Below are positions 57,567-64,000 of a stretch of 64,000 nt of DNA, piece after piece. Source of the stretch: Rugosimonospora africana (lineage in GTDB: Bacteria > Actinomycetota > Actinomycetes > Mycobacteriales > Micromonosporaceae). Each line of letters begins with the position of its first letter. Position 1 is the first letter of the stretch. The position numbers and the translations under genes are program-made. The notes below the pieces were generated by a model. The model was not told the origin of the DNA, did not search any database, and saw nothing but the letters and a program-made list of their open reading frames with translations. The DNA lies in contig NZ_BONZ01000015.1 of the NCBI RefSeq assembly GCF_016862975.1, positions 124,001 to 188,000 on the forward strand. Reading direction: 5' to 3'.

Positions 57567-58312
57567 TGTTGCCACCCGGCCGTACCGTCATCCACCGCTC
57601 CGGCGGCATCTACGCCCTGGAGCGGGCCCTGCAACGGCGCGGCTTCGCCCATGTGGCGGGCGCGGACGAGGCCGGCCGGGGAGCGTGCGCCGGACCGCTG
57701 GTCGCCGGGGCCGTCATCCTCCCCGAGGGCCGGCGCGGCGAGATCGACGGGCTGACCGACTCCAAGCTGCTCACGCCGCTGGCCCGGGACCGCATCTACG
57801 AGATCGTGGTCAAGATCGCAGTGGCCTGGTCCGTGGTGATCATTCCGCCCGACGAGGTGGACCGGCGCGGGCTGCACGTGTGCAACCTCGCCGCGATGCG
57901 CCGCGCGCTGGCCAGCCTGTCGGTACGCCCGTCGTACGTGCTGACCGACGGGTTCCCGGTCGATGGGCTCGGCGCTCCCGGCCTGGCCGTGTGGAAGGGC
58001 GACCAGGTGGCCGCGTGCGTGGCCGCGTCCAGCGTAGTTGCCAAGGTCACTCGGGATCGGATCATGAAGGATCTCCACGAGATCCACCCCAGCTACGGGT
58101 TTGCCGAGCACAAGGGCTACGTGACGCCGGAGCATTCGGCCGCTCTGCTGGCGCATGGACCGTGCCGGGAGCACCGCTTCTCGTACGCGAATGTGGCGGC
58201 GGTTGCCGGCCGGGCCGGTGGGCGCGGTACGGTCGGCGTGGCGTCCCCGGAGCGCGTGCCGCGACAGGCGCCAGTGGGCGAGAATGGCGGCATGGAGGGC
58301 GGGGCGGGATGA
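57566..58312 (+). CDS. rnhB: Ribonuclease HII
   Basis: Removes ribonucleotides and RNA primers from RNA-DNA hybrids. It is 248 aa, with catalytic GADEAGRGACAGPLVAGAV (DEAGRG), LTDSKLL, VLTDGFPV and ASSVVAKVTRDR. A 30-residue Gly/Pro tail at the C-terminus is not conserved. The ATG at 57566 shares one base with the Nudix stop, and the stop overlaps DUF2469 (ATGA). Confidence 0.96.
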   Translation: MLPPGRTVIHRSGGIYALERALQRRGFAHVAGADEAGRGACAGPLVAGAVILPEGRRGEIDGLTDSKLLTPLARDRIYEIVVKIAVAWSVVIIPPDEVDRRGLHVCNLAAMRRALASLSVRPSYVLTDGFPVDGLGAPGLAVWKGDQVAACVAASSVVAKVTRDRIMKDLHEIHPSYGFAEHKGYVTPEHSAALLAHGPCREHRFSYANVAAVAGRAGGRGTVGVASPERVPRQAPVGENGGMEGGAG

Positions 58313-58629
58313 GCGCCGAAGATCTCGAAAAATACGAGACCGAGATGGAGCTTCAGCTCTACCGGGAGTACCGCGACATCGTGCGCCAGTTCTCCTACGT
58401 GGTCGAGACGGAGCGCCGCTTCTACCTCGCGAACCAGGTGGACCTGCACGTGCGCAACTCGGACGGCGAGGTCTACTTCGAGGTGGAGATGCACGATGCC
58501 TGGGTGTGGGACATGTACCGTCCCGCCCGCTTCGTGAAAAACGTCAGGGTGATGACCTTCAAGGACGTGAACGTCGAGGAGCTGGAGAAGCCGGACATCT
58601 CGCTGCCCGACTCCACCTTCGGCGCCTGA
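58309..58629 (+). CDS. DUF2469 protein
   Basis: A 106-residue acidic protein (MSAEDLEKYETEMELQLYRE, YRDIVRQFSYVVETERRFYL, VWDMYRPARFVKNVRVMTFK) strongly conserved next to rnhB in actinobacteria (mycobacterial Rv2901c). Its function is unknown. It overlaps rnhB by 4 bp. In most relatives yraN and comM follow on the same strand; here the following genes differ. Confidence 0.95.
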   Translation: MSAEDLEKYETEMELQLYREYRDIVRQFSYVVETERRFYLANQVDLHVRNSDGEVYFEVEMHDAWVWDMYRPARFVKNVRVMTFKDVNVEELEKPDISLPDSTFGA

Positions 58630-58661
58630 CCGGTCGCGTCACCCGATCGCTGAGCGAGTCC

Positions 58662-58689
58662 GCGGGGGCTGCCTGCCGGCGGCCCCCGC
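58662..58689 (+). terminator. Terminator after DUF2469
   Basis: GCGGGGGC (58662-58669) pairs with GCCCCCGC (58682-58689), with a small inner GCC/GGC stem in the loop. Confidence 0.6.
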
Positions 58690-58812
58690 TGTGGCTCGTC
58701 TCCGACCCGCCGGCGTCCTGTTTCGGCCCTGCCCCTGGTCCGCGCTCCTGTTTCGGGCCTGGCGCGTTGGTCCCTTGAGCTGGCGGGCCCCCGTGCTCAA
58801 CTCGCTGATCTT

Positions 58813-58837
58813 CGGCGCGGCCCCGGTGGCCGCGCCG
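58813..58837 (-). terminator. Terminator of the small membrane-protein gene
   Basis: A perfect 10-bp stem (58813-58822 with 58828-58837) and a 5-nt loop, 6 bp past the stop of the minus-strand gene at 58844. Confidence 0.65.
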
Positions 58838-58843
58838 ACCGTT

Positions 58844-59056
58844 TCACCAGCGGTTGATCGGCCTCCGGCCGCCACCGCGGATCGAACGCTTGGCCTTCCC
58901 GTAGAGGTAGACCGCCCCGCCGACCACGAGCGCGCCGACCAGGATGTAGAAGATCACACCGATCAGGGCCTTGATCAGCCACCATGCGACCACGCCGGCG
59001 ACCACCAGGCCGGCGATCGTCAGTACCGCGTTGCGCAGAAAGTGCCCGTTCTCCAT
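58844..59056 (-). CDS. Small two-span membrane protein
   Basis: A 70-residue protein with two adjacent hydrophobic stretches ([40 protein letters not shown]) and a basic C-terminus ([17 protein letters not shown]). No named family is recognised; short proteins of this sort are common in actinobacteria. The ATG at 59056 begins the compact form; CACCAT ends 6 nt before it. It lies between two terminators facing it. Confidence 0.7.
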   Translation of the reverse strand: MENGHFLRNAVLTIAGLVVAGVVAWWLIKALIGVIFYILVGALVVGGAVYLYGKAKRSIRGGGRRPINRW

Positions 59057-59218
59057 GGGTCCATGGTGCGTCGGCCGAGCGGCCGCGGACAGGGGGGATT
59101 TCCCGGATCGTGACCGGAGTTCATATCGCGATCGGTCCATGATCGGCGAGTTGTCCACATCCACCCTCGCTGTCCACAGTTCGCCATGATCGCGATTGGC
59201 GGGCCGGAGGTGTTCGTC

Positions 59219-59224
59219 CAGGCT
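59219..59224 (+). promoter_or_regulatory. Leaderless-type -10 of the M23 peptidase gene
   Basis: CAGGCT (59219-59224), then 6 nt, then the ATG at 59231. Confidence 0.45.
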
Positions 59225-59230
59225 GACCGC

Positions 59231-60358
59231 ATGACGTACCGCGCGTTGCTTCTCGCCGTCACGGTGCTCCTGGCGCCGGCCGGATTCTCTACGGCATCGG
59301 CCTCGTCCGCGCCGTCATGGTCGCAGCCTGTGCCGGCGCAATCCGACCTGGTGCCGGCGGCGTCTCGGCCTGCGTCGGCGCCGCCCGCGTTGATGCCGGC
59401 GTCGTCCTCCCGAGCACGAGCGTTGCCCCGCTCGGCACTGGCCCGGTTGCCGCTGGAACCCGCTGGTCCGGCCGGCCCGGCTGCTCCGGTTAGCCTGGCT
59501 GGTCGGGTTGGTCCGGCTGCTCCGGCTAGCCTGGCTGGTCGGGTTGGTCCTGCTGGTCCGGTTGGTCCCGCTGGTCCTGCTGGTCCGGTCGGTTCGGGCG
59601 GCCCCGCTGATCCGGCTGACCCGATCGGCCCCGCTGATCCGGGTGGCCCGGCTGGTGCCGTCGGCCCGGCTGGTCCGGTTGGTCCGGCCGACCCGATCGG
59701 CCCGGCTGTCCCGGGCGACTATCGCTGGCCGGTGGATGGCCAGCCCGTCGTGACCCGGGACTTCTCGCCGCCGCCCCGGCCCTGGCTGGCCGGGCATCGG
59801 GGGGTGGATCTCGCGGGCATCCCAGGCGAGCTGATCCGCGCCGCCGGGCCCGGGGTGGTCGCGTTCGCCGGTGAGGTAGCCGGCACCGGCGTCGTCAGCG
59901 TGGATCATGCTGGTGGCCTGCGCACCACGTACGAGCCCGTCGCTCCACTGGTCTCCGCGGGCGAGCCGGTCGTCGCCGGGCAACCCATCGGGACGCTGGT
60001 CGGTGGCCATCCCGGCTGCCCCGTTGCCGCGTGCCTGCACTGGGGGCTGCGCCGGGGCCCGGAGTATCTCGATCCGCTGCTCCTGCTCCACGCCGCACCC
60101 GTCCGGCTGTACCCGGCCCAGGACTCAGTGCCTACTGGCAGACCTCTGGCCGGTCAGCCGGGCCTGCTGGCAGGCCTCCGGCCCGTCAGCCGGGTCGGCA
60201 GGCTTTCAGCTCGCGAGCAGGCCGGGAAGCGCCTCGGCGAGGCGGTCATACTCCTCCGCCCGGTTGTAGATCTGTGCGCACAACCGCAGCAGCAGCCGGC
60301 CGCGCCACAGGTTGATCGCAACGCTGGCCCGCAGCCGGTCGGCGATCCGGTCGCGTAG
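59231..60358 (+). CDS. Secreted M23-type peptidase with collagen-like linker
   Basis: A 375-residue protein: signal peptide ([20 protein letters not shown], then ASA), an Ala/Pro/Ser linker, a collagen-like Gly-Pro-rich region at residues 77-161 (units such as [16 protein letters not shown]), then an M23 domain at about 164-300 ([18 protein letters not shown] metal site). The HxH motif reads [10 protein letters not shown], with Cys where the first His normally stands, so it may be a degenerate or subfamily-specific site. The last 75 residues continue past the domain and overlap the 3' end of the convergent aminotransferase gene by 153 bp. Confidence 0.85.
   Translation: MTYRALLLAVTVLLAPAGFSTASASSAPSWSQPVPAQSDLVPAASRPASAPPALMPASSSRARALPRSALARLPLEPAGPAGPAAPVSLAGRVGPAAPASLAGRVGPAGPVGPAGPAGPVGSGGPADPADPIGPADPGGPAGAVGPAGPVGPADPIGPAVPGDYRWPVDGQPVVTRDFSPPPRPWLAGHRGVDLAGIPGELIRAAGPGVVAFAGEVAGTGVVSVDHAGGLRTTYEPVAPLVSAGEPVVAGQPIGTLVGGHPGCPVAACLHWGLRRGPEYLDPLLLLHAAPVRLYPAQDSVPTGRPLAGQPGLLAGLRPVSRVGRLSAREQAGKRLGEAVILLRPVVDLCAQPQQQPAAPQVDRNAGPQPVGDPVA
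59458..59722 (+). repeat. Collagen-like coding repeat
   Basis: About 265 bp of short direct repeats built from GGTCCGGCTGGTCCG-like units and two copies of CTGGCTGGTCGGGTTGGTCC, encoding residues 77-161 of the M23 protein. Confidence 0.85.
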
Positions 60359-61375
60359 TGCGTGCGCATCCTCGATCGTGCGGCTCTCGCCGGACTGCTG
60401 AGGGAGCGGCAGCATACGCATGGGCGAGTCGGCACCCGGTTCGGGTAGCTGCCCGGGATCCAGACCCAGCGCCGAGCCCACGACCCGCTGCCCGTACCGG
60501 ACGAGGGCGGCGTTGTGCGCCCAGACCCGTTCGGGCCCAAGCGTACGCAGCATGAACACGCCGGCAGGGGCGGCCAGCCAGCCGGTGTAGTCGGCGGTCG
60601 CGAAGAACTCGACGCTCCGCGGAAAGCCCTCGGGCTGTGCCCACGACACGACCCGCGGCATCATTGAGGACCGCCACTGCTCGGCCACCGTCAGGATGGC
60701 CGTGCCGCGGGGTGCGAACGCCCACTTGTGCAGGTTGCCGACGAAGAAGTCGGCGCCGAGCGAGTCGACCGTGAGCGGCATGAGACCGGGACCGTGGGCG
60801 CCGTCGACCAGCAGCGGTACGCCCGCCGGCCGCAGTGCGGCGGCGATCCGCTCGACCGGCATCCGCCGTGCGGTCGGCGAGCTCACAAGATCGACGATCA
60901 CTAGTCGGGTACGCGTCCGGTCGACCGCTCCGGCGATCGTGGAGGCGATCTCGTCGTCGGGCAGCGTCAACTCGACCGGTACGACCCGTTCGCGGGCGCC
61001 GCGTGCGGCGATCGCCAGGCTCACGGAGCCGTACCCGTGATCCGTCGTGATCACCTCGTCACCGGCGCCGATCCCGAGCGAGCCGAGGACCACGGCGACC
61101 CCGGACGTGGTGTTGGTCACCAGCGCCGACCGGTCCGGGTCCGCACCGAGAAAGGTGGCCAGGTGGCGGCGGCTGTGTTCGATCCGGTCGTGCAGTCCAC
61201 GGGTGAAGAACTTCTGCGGATCGGCTTCCATCTCGTCGCGCAGGCGCTGCTGGGCGCGCTGTACCGAGATCGGGGTGGTGCCGAAGCTGCCGTGGTTGAG
61301 ATGACTGTGCGCCGGGTCGAGGGAAAACAGGAGACGGGCGCCGGGCAGCTGCTCGGGTGGTTCGGGATCGCTCAC
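60206..61375 (-). CDS. Class V aminotransferase (isopenicillin-N-epimerase-like)
   Basis: A 389-residue PLP enzyme: LNHGSFGTTPISVQRAQQRL, ALVTNTTSGVAVVLGSL, LLVDGAHGPGLMPL and the PLP lysine in FFVGNLHKWAFAPRG. It is similar to isopenicillin N epimerase-like and cysteine-desulfurase-related enzymes; the substrate is unknown. The GTG at 61375 follows TAAGAT by 8 nt, and that TAA is the xerC stop. The 3' end overlaps the M23 gene. Confidence 0.88.
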   Translation of the reverse strand: MSDPEPPEQLPGARLLFSLDPAHSHLNHGSFGTTPISVQRAQQRLRDEMEADPQKFFTRGLHDRIEHSRRHLATFLGADPDRSALVTNTTSGVAVVLGSLGIGAGDEVITTDHGYGSVSLAIAARGARERVVPVELTLPDDEIASTIAGAVDRTRTRLVIVDLVSSPTARRMPVERIAAALRPAGVPLLVDGAHGPGLMPLTVDSLGADFFVGNLHKWAFAPRGTAILTVAEQWRSSMMPRVVSWAQPEGFPRSVEFFATADYTGWLAAPAGVFMLRTLGPERVWAHNAALVRYGQRVVGSALGLDPGQLPEPGADSPMRMLPLPQQSGESRTIEDAHALRDRIADRLRASVAINLWRGRLLLRLCAQIYNRAEEYDRLAEALPGLLAS

Positions 61376-61383
61376 GTACGGAG

Positions 61384-61389
61384 ATCTTA
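61384..61389 (-). promoter_or_regulatory. Leaderless-type -10 nested in the xerC stop codon
   Basis: TAAGAT on the minus strand (61389 to 61384): its TAA is the stop of xerC. It is followed by 8 nt and the GTG at 61375, the same hexamer and spacing as before proS. Confidence 0.55.
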
Positions 61390-62373
61390 GGCGCGCGGAT
61401 GCGCCTGCCGGTACGCACTGCGCAGACGCTCGATGGAGACATGCGTGTAGATCTGGGTGCTGGACAGCGAGGCATGCCCCAGCAACTCCTGAACCGACCG
61501 CAGGTCGGCGCCTCCTTCCAGCAGGTGGGTCGCCGCCGAGTGCCGCAGCCCGTGCGGCGAGATGTGCGGCAGGCCGGCGGCCTCCGTGTAGGCGGCGACC
61601 AGTTGCCGCACCACGGTCGGCTGGAGCCGGCCGCCCCGGGCACCGAGCAGCAGTGCGGCTCCGCTGCGGGGGCCGGCCAGGGCGGGTCGCCCCTCCCGCA
61701 GCCATGCGTCGATCGCGGTCTCGGCGGGCAGACCGTACGGAACGGCCCGCTCCTTGGCGCCCTTACCCAGCACGCGCACGACGCGACGGGACCGGTCCAC
61801 GTCGTCGACGTCGAGACCGCACAGCTCGCCGACCCTGATCCCCGTCGCGTACAGCAGCTCCAGTACCGCCCGGTCGCGCAGGAGCACCGGATCGTGGCCG
61901 GAATCCGAGTCCGGTACCGGATGCGACTCCGGTCGTGGCCCGGGTACCGGCCCCGCGGAGTCGGGTACGGCCATCAGCTCGGCGGCCTGATCGGCACGGA
62001 GCACAGTAGGCAGCGTCCGCTGTGCCTTCGGGCTGGCCAGAGCCGCGCCGACGTCCCGGGCCAGCAGACCCTCCCGGTGCGTCCATCCGGTGAACGTGCG
62101 TGCGGAGGCAGCCCGTCGCGCCAGCGAGGTGCGGGCCGCCCCGGTGGTACGCAGCCTGGCCAGCCAACTGCGCAGCATCCCGAGGTCGAGGTCGGCCGGC
62201 TGTTGGCAGCCCATCCGCCCGGCGTGATCCAGCAGCGACACGATGTCGGCGACGTACGCCCGTACCGTGTGGGCCGAGCGCCCCCGCTCGCTGGCCAGGT
62301 GGCGGGCGAACCCGTCCACGGCCTCGCGCATGGCTGACGGGAGGGCGGCGTGTACGGCACGAGTGCTGTTCAC
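61387..62373 (-). CDS. xerC: Tyrosine recombinase XerC
   Basis: Resolves chromosome dimers at dif with XerD. It is 328 aa: SAM-like N-terminal domain ([20 protein letters not shown]), catalytic Arg in [14 protein letters not shown], Lys in [12 protein letters not shown], and [32 protein letters not shown] with the nucleophilic Tyr. The linker at about residues 140-160 carries a [16 protein letters not shown]-type insertion. Two starts are possible: a TTG at 62409 overlapping the dprA stop, or the GTG at 62373; the latter is preferred because a hairpin separates the genes and AACCGT lies 6 nt before it. Confidence 0.92.
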   Translation of the reverse strand: MNSTRAVHAALPSAMREAVDGFARHLASERGRSAHTVRAYVADIVSLLDHAGRMGCQQPADLDLGMLRSWLARLRTTGAARTSLARRAASARTFTGWTHREGLLARDVGAALASPKAQRTLPTVLRADQAAELMAVPDSAGPVPGPRPESHPVPDSDSGHDPVLLRDRAVLELLYATGIRVGELCGLDVDDVDRSRRVVRVLGKGAKERAVPYGLPAETAIDAWLREGRPALAGPRSGAALLLGARGGRLQPTVVRQLVAAYTEAAGLPHISPHGLRHSAATHLLEGGADLRSVQELLGHASLSSTQIYTHVSIERLRSAYRQAHPRA

Positions 62374-62378
62374 AACCC

Positions 62379-62407
62379 GACGGTTCCCGTCCGATGGACG
62401 AACCGTC
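62379..62407 (-). promoter_or_regulatory. Hairpin at the dprA/xerC junction
   Basis: GACGGTTC and GAACCGTC (8 bp) plus inner GTCC/GGAC (4 bp) with a 2-nt bulge and GAT loop form a 12-bp hairpin. It includes part of the dprA stop codon and ends 5 bp before the xerC GTG. It could terminate, attenuate or shield the xerC start. Confidence 0.5.
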
Positions 62408-63887
62408 AAGCCGCCGCGCCGGCTGCCGGTGCCTCGGCCCCCTCCGGCGCCGCGGCACCGCCTCCGCCCCGTCCGGTTTCACCGGACCCGCCCGGCGTGG
62501 CCTCGTCGGGCCGGGCCTCGTCGGCCCCGTCAGCCCCGGCCTCGTCGGCCCCGTCAGGCCCGGCCTCGTCGGCTCCGGCAGGCCCGGCCTCGTCGGCCCC
62601 GGCGGACCCCGCCCCGTCGGCCGCGGAGAGCGCGGCCCCGTCGGCTGCCGCCATACCGACCTCGTCGGCCGGCGCCGGCTCAGCCTCCGGGGTCGTCTCC
62701 TGCCCCTGTGACCGCTTCCGGCGTCCGGCCACATATCGGCCGTCTTCCGTCGAGGCGACCTGACCCAGCTCCTCCAGAACCGGCATCGCCCGGAGCACGT
62801 CGCGCAGCGGCAGGCCGGCCGTCGCGGCGATCTGCCCCGCGTCGGCCCCGTTCCGGCGCGGCACCGCGTCGAGTACCCGAGACAGCTGCGGCCCGAGCCG
62901 GTCATGCTCCCGCTCCGGTGCCCGTACCCGCGGAGCGAGGTCGTCCCCGATGAGCCCGACCTCCTCCAGCACCTCCTGGTATGAGGTCACCAGCCGTACG
63001 CCTTCCCGGATCACCTCGTGGCAGCCGACCGACATCGCCGACGTCACCGGACCCGGTATAGCCATGGCCGCCCGGCCGAGCAGCACCGCACGACCCAACG
63101 TCTGGCGCGCACCGCTGCGGGCATTCGCCTCCACCACGATCGTGCCGCGTGCCAGTGCGGCGATGACCCGATTGCGAATCAGGAACCGGTGGCGGTGCGG
63201 GTCTGCACCCGGCGGCCACTCGCTGATCAACAGGCCGTCCTCGGCGAGGCGTTCGAACAGGGCCGCGTGTGCGGACGGGTACGGGCGGTCCACGCCGCAG
63301 GCGAGTACGGCGGCGGTCACCCCACCGGCCGCCAGGGCGCCCCGGTGCGCGGCGGCGTCGATGCCGAAGGCGCCGCCGGACACCACCGCCCACCCCCGGT
63401 TTGCCAGGCCATATGCCAGCTCGGTGCCGACATGGTTGCCGTACGACGTGGAGGCGCGGGCACCGACCACGGCGACCGAACGGTTCAGCGTCTCGGCGAG
63501 CGGCCAGTCGCCGCGGACCCACAGGCAGACCGGCGGGTAGGTGTCCCGTGAGAACCGGTCGCCACCGAGGCGGCTGATCAGACGGAGATCGGCCAACTGT
63601 GCCGGCCACTCCTCATCCTCCGGAATCACCACCCGCGCGCCGACCCGCCTGGTGCGGGCGAGTGCGGCGTCGACGATCCGGTCCGCGGTCGTGCCGACGA
63701 GCCTGGCGCGTACCGACTCGACGAGTTCCCCCGTCGCCATTCCGGCGAGGATGCGGGCCAGCGCCTGAACCGGCCCATGCTTTCGAACCAGGTCGTAGAC
63801 GGCCAGGCCGCCAGGCTCCGCCAGGCAGGCCAGTGCCACCCGGGCGGTGCGGGCATCGTTGATGGCACTCAGCTGACGCTCGCTCAT
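62406..63887 (-). CDS. dprA: DNA-processing protein DprA
   Basis: A RecA loader for single-stranded DNA uptake and recombination. It is 493 aa: Rossmann-like core with [67 protein letters not shown] and a C-terminal winged helix ([20 protein letters not shown]). The final 100 residues are low complexity, including four 8-residue GADEAGPx units from a 24-bp DNA repeat. The ATG at 63887 overlaps the comM stop. Natural competence is not implied. Confidence 0.95.
   Translation of the reverse strand: MSERQLSAINDARTARVALACLAEPGGLAVYDLVRKHGPVQALARILAGMATGELVESVRARLVGTTADRIVDAALARTRRVGARVVIPEDEEWPAQLADLRLISRLGGDRFSRDTYPPVCLWVRGDWPLAETLNRSVAVVGARASTSYGNHVGTELAYGLANRGWAVVSGGAFGIDAAAHRGALAAGGVTAAVLACGVDRPYPSAHAALFERLAEDGLLISEWPPGADPHRHRFLIRNRVIAALARGTIVVEANARSGARQTLGRAVLLGRAAMAIPGPVTSAMSVGCHEVIREGVRLVTSYQEVLEEVGLIGDDLAPRVRAPEREHDRLGPQLSRVLDAVPRRNGADAGQIAATAGLPLRDVLRAMPVLEELGQVASTEDGRYVAGRRKRSQGQETTPEAEPAPADEVGMAAADGAALSAADGAGSAGADEAGPAGADEAGPDGADEAGADGADEARPDEATPGGSGETGRGGGGAAAPEGAEAPAAGAAA
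62516..62611. repeat. 24-bp coding repeat in dprA
   Basis: CCTCGTCGGCCCCGTCAG-type units begin at 62516, 62540, 62564 and 62588, encoding the acidic Ala/Gly/Pro tail of DprA. Confidence 0.85.
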
Positions 63888-64000
63888 CCGGTCCGTCCAA
63901 TCCGCATCGCCAATGCCTCCTGTACGTCTCCGTTGTCCGGACTCGACCGGCCGTCGAGGTCCGCGATCGACCACGCCACCCTCAGCACGCGGTCAAAGCC
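63884..64000 (-). CDS. comM: Mg-chelatase-like ATPase ComM/YifB, C-terminal end only
   Basis: The last 38 residues (GFDRVLRVAWSIADLDGRSS followed by PDNGDVQEALAMRIG) match the C-terminus of the YifB/ComM AAA+ family, a helicase linked to branch migration in transformation. The gene continues beyond the window edge. The TGA overlaps the dprA ATG (ATGA). comM-dprA order is standard. Confidence 0.85.
   Translation of the reverse strand, partial: GFDRVLRVAWSIADLDGRSSPDNGDVQEALAMRIGRTG

Noticed and set aside
63541-63768. Plus-strand frames opposite dprA
   Set aside because: Arg/Ser-rich shadows of the dprA coding strand with no start signals.

Overview
This is a very GC-rich stretch of an actinobacterial chromosome. 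GTG starts are frequent, start and stop codons often overlap (GTGA, ATGA, TGATG), and gene order follows the leuCD-hup-mutT1-ppk-cofC-gpsA-ddl, thiL-fakA-recG-rsmD-coaD, rpmF-plsX-rnc-mutM-smc-ftsY-amt-glnB-glnD-ffh and rpsP-KH-rimM-trmD-rplS-lepB-rnhB-DUF2469 series known from mycobacteria and streptomycetes. Family-level placement (Micromonosporaceae or a relative) is a guess from style and gene content. I see no insertion sequence, prophage, CRISPR array, tRNA or rRNA. Most genes are housekeeping, so the interest lies in promoters, repeats, fusions and a few insertions.

1-16 kb: leucine isomerase subunits (leuC cut by the window edge, leuD), HU, then on the minus strand a polyphosphate-flavoured block (MutT1, CYTH-CHAD, PPK with a 340-residue extension) and CofC fused to a cold-shock-like domain. 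Phospholipid genes (plsC, gpsA), a PLP lyase, ddl, a small Lrp-type domain with DUF3515, thiL and a GNAT follow. 16-28 kb: rpmB, an epimerase, the fakA-recG-rsmD-coaD chain, a SepIVA-like coiled coil, DUF177-rpmF-plsX-rnc-mannosyltransferase and mutM.

28-41 kb: an accessory block (membrane protein, PelF-like glycosyltransferase, CAP-domain protein) and a 62-residue coiled-coil protein precede smc and a HAD phosphatase. A second accessory insertion (SDR/LysR pair, Uma2, DinB) lies before ftsY. 41-58.6 kb: an APH-fold kinase, the amt-glnB-glnD nitrogen operon with a GlnR-like site, ffh, an ECF sigma pair, an amidohydrolase, archaeal-type proS, DUF402, and the ribosome/tRNA/secretion run rpsP to DUF2469 with two tandem signal peptidases.

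58.6-64 kb: a small membrane protein, an M23 peptidase with a collagen-like linker, an aminotransferase, xerC, dprA and the end of comM. The strand pattern here fits an inversion of the usual yraN-comM-dprA-xerC-M23 segment.

Two themes run through the window. First, at least fifteen genes have a -10-like hexamer (xANNNT) ending 6-8 nt before the start codon, the layout of leaderless transcripts. In three of them the -10 begins with the stop codon of the gene upstream. Second, short tandem repeats sit at gene 3' ends (ppk, DUF402, GNAT/rpmB, mutM), in two cases duplicating the last codons and stop of the gene, and two repeat families recur at distant loci.
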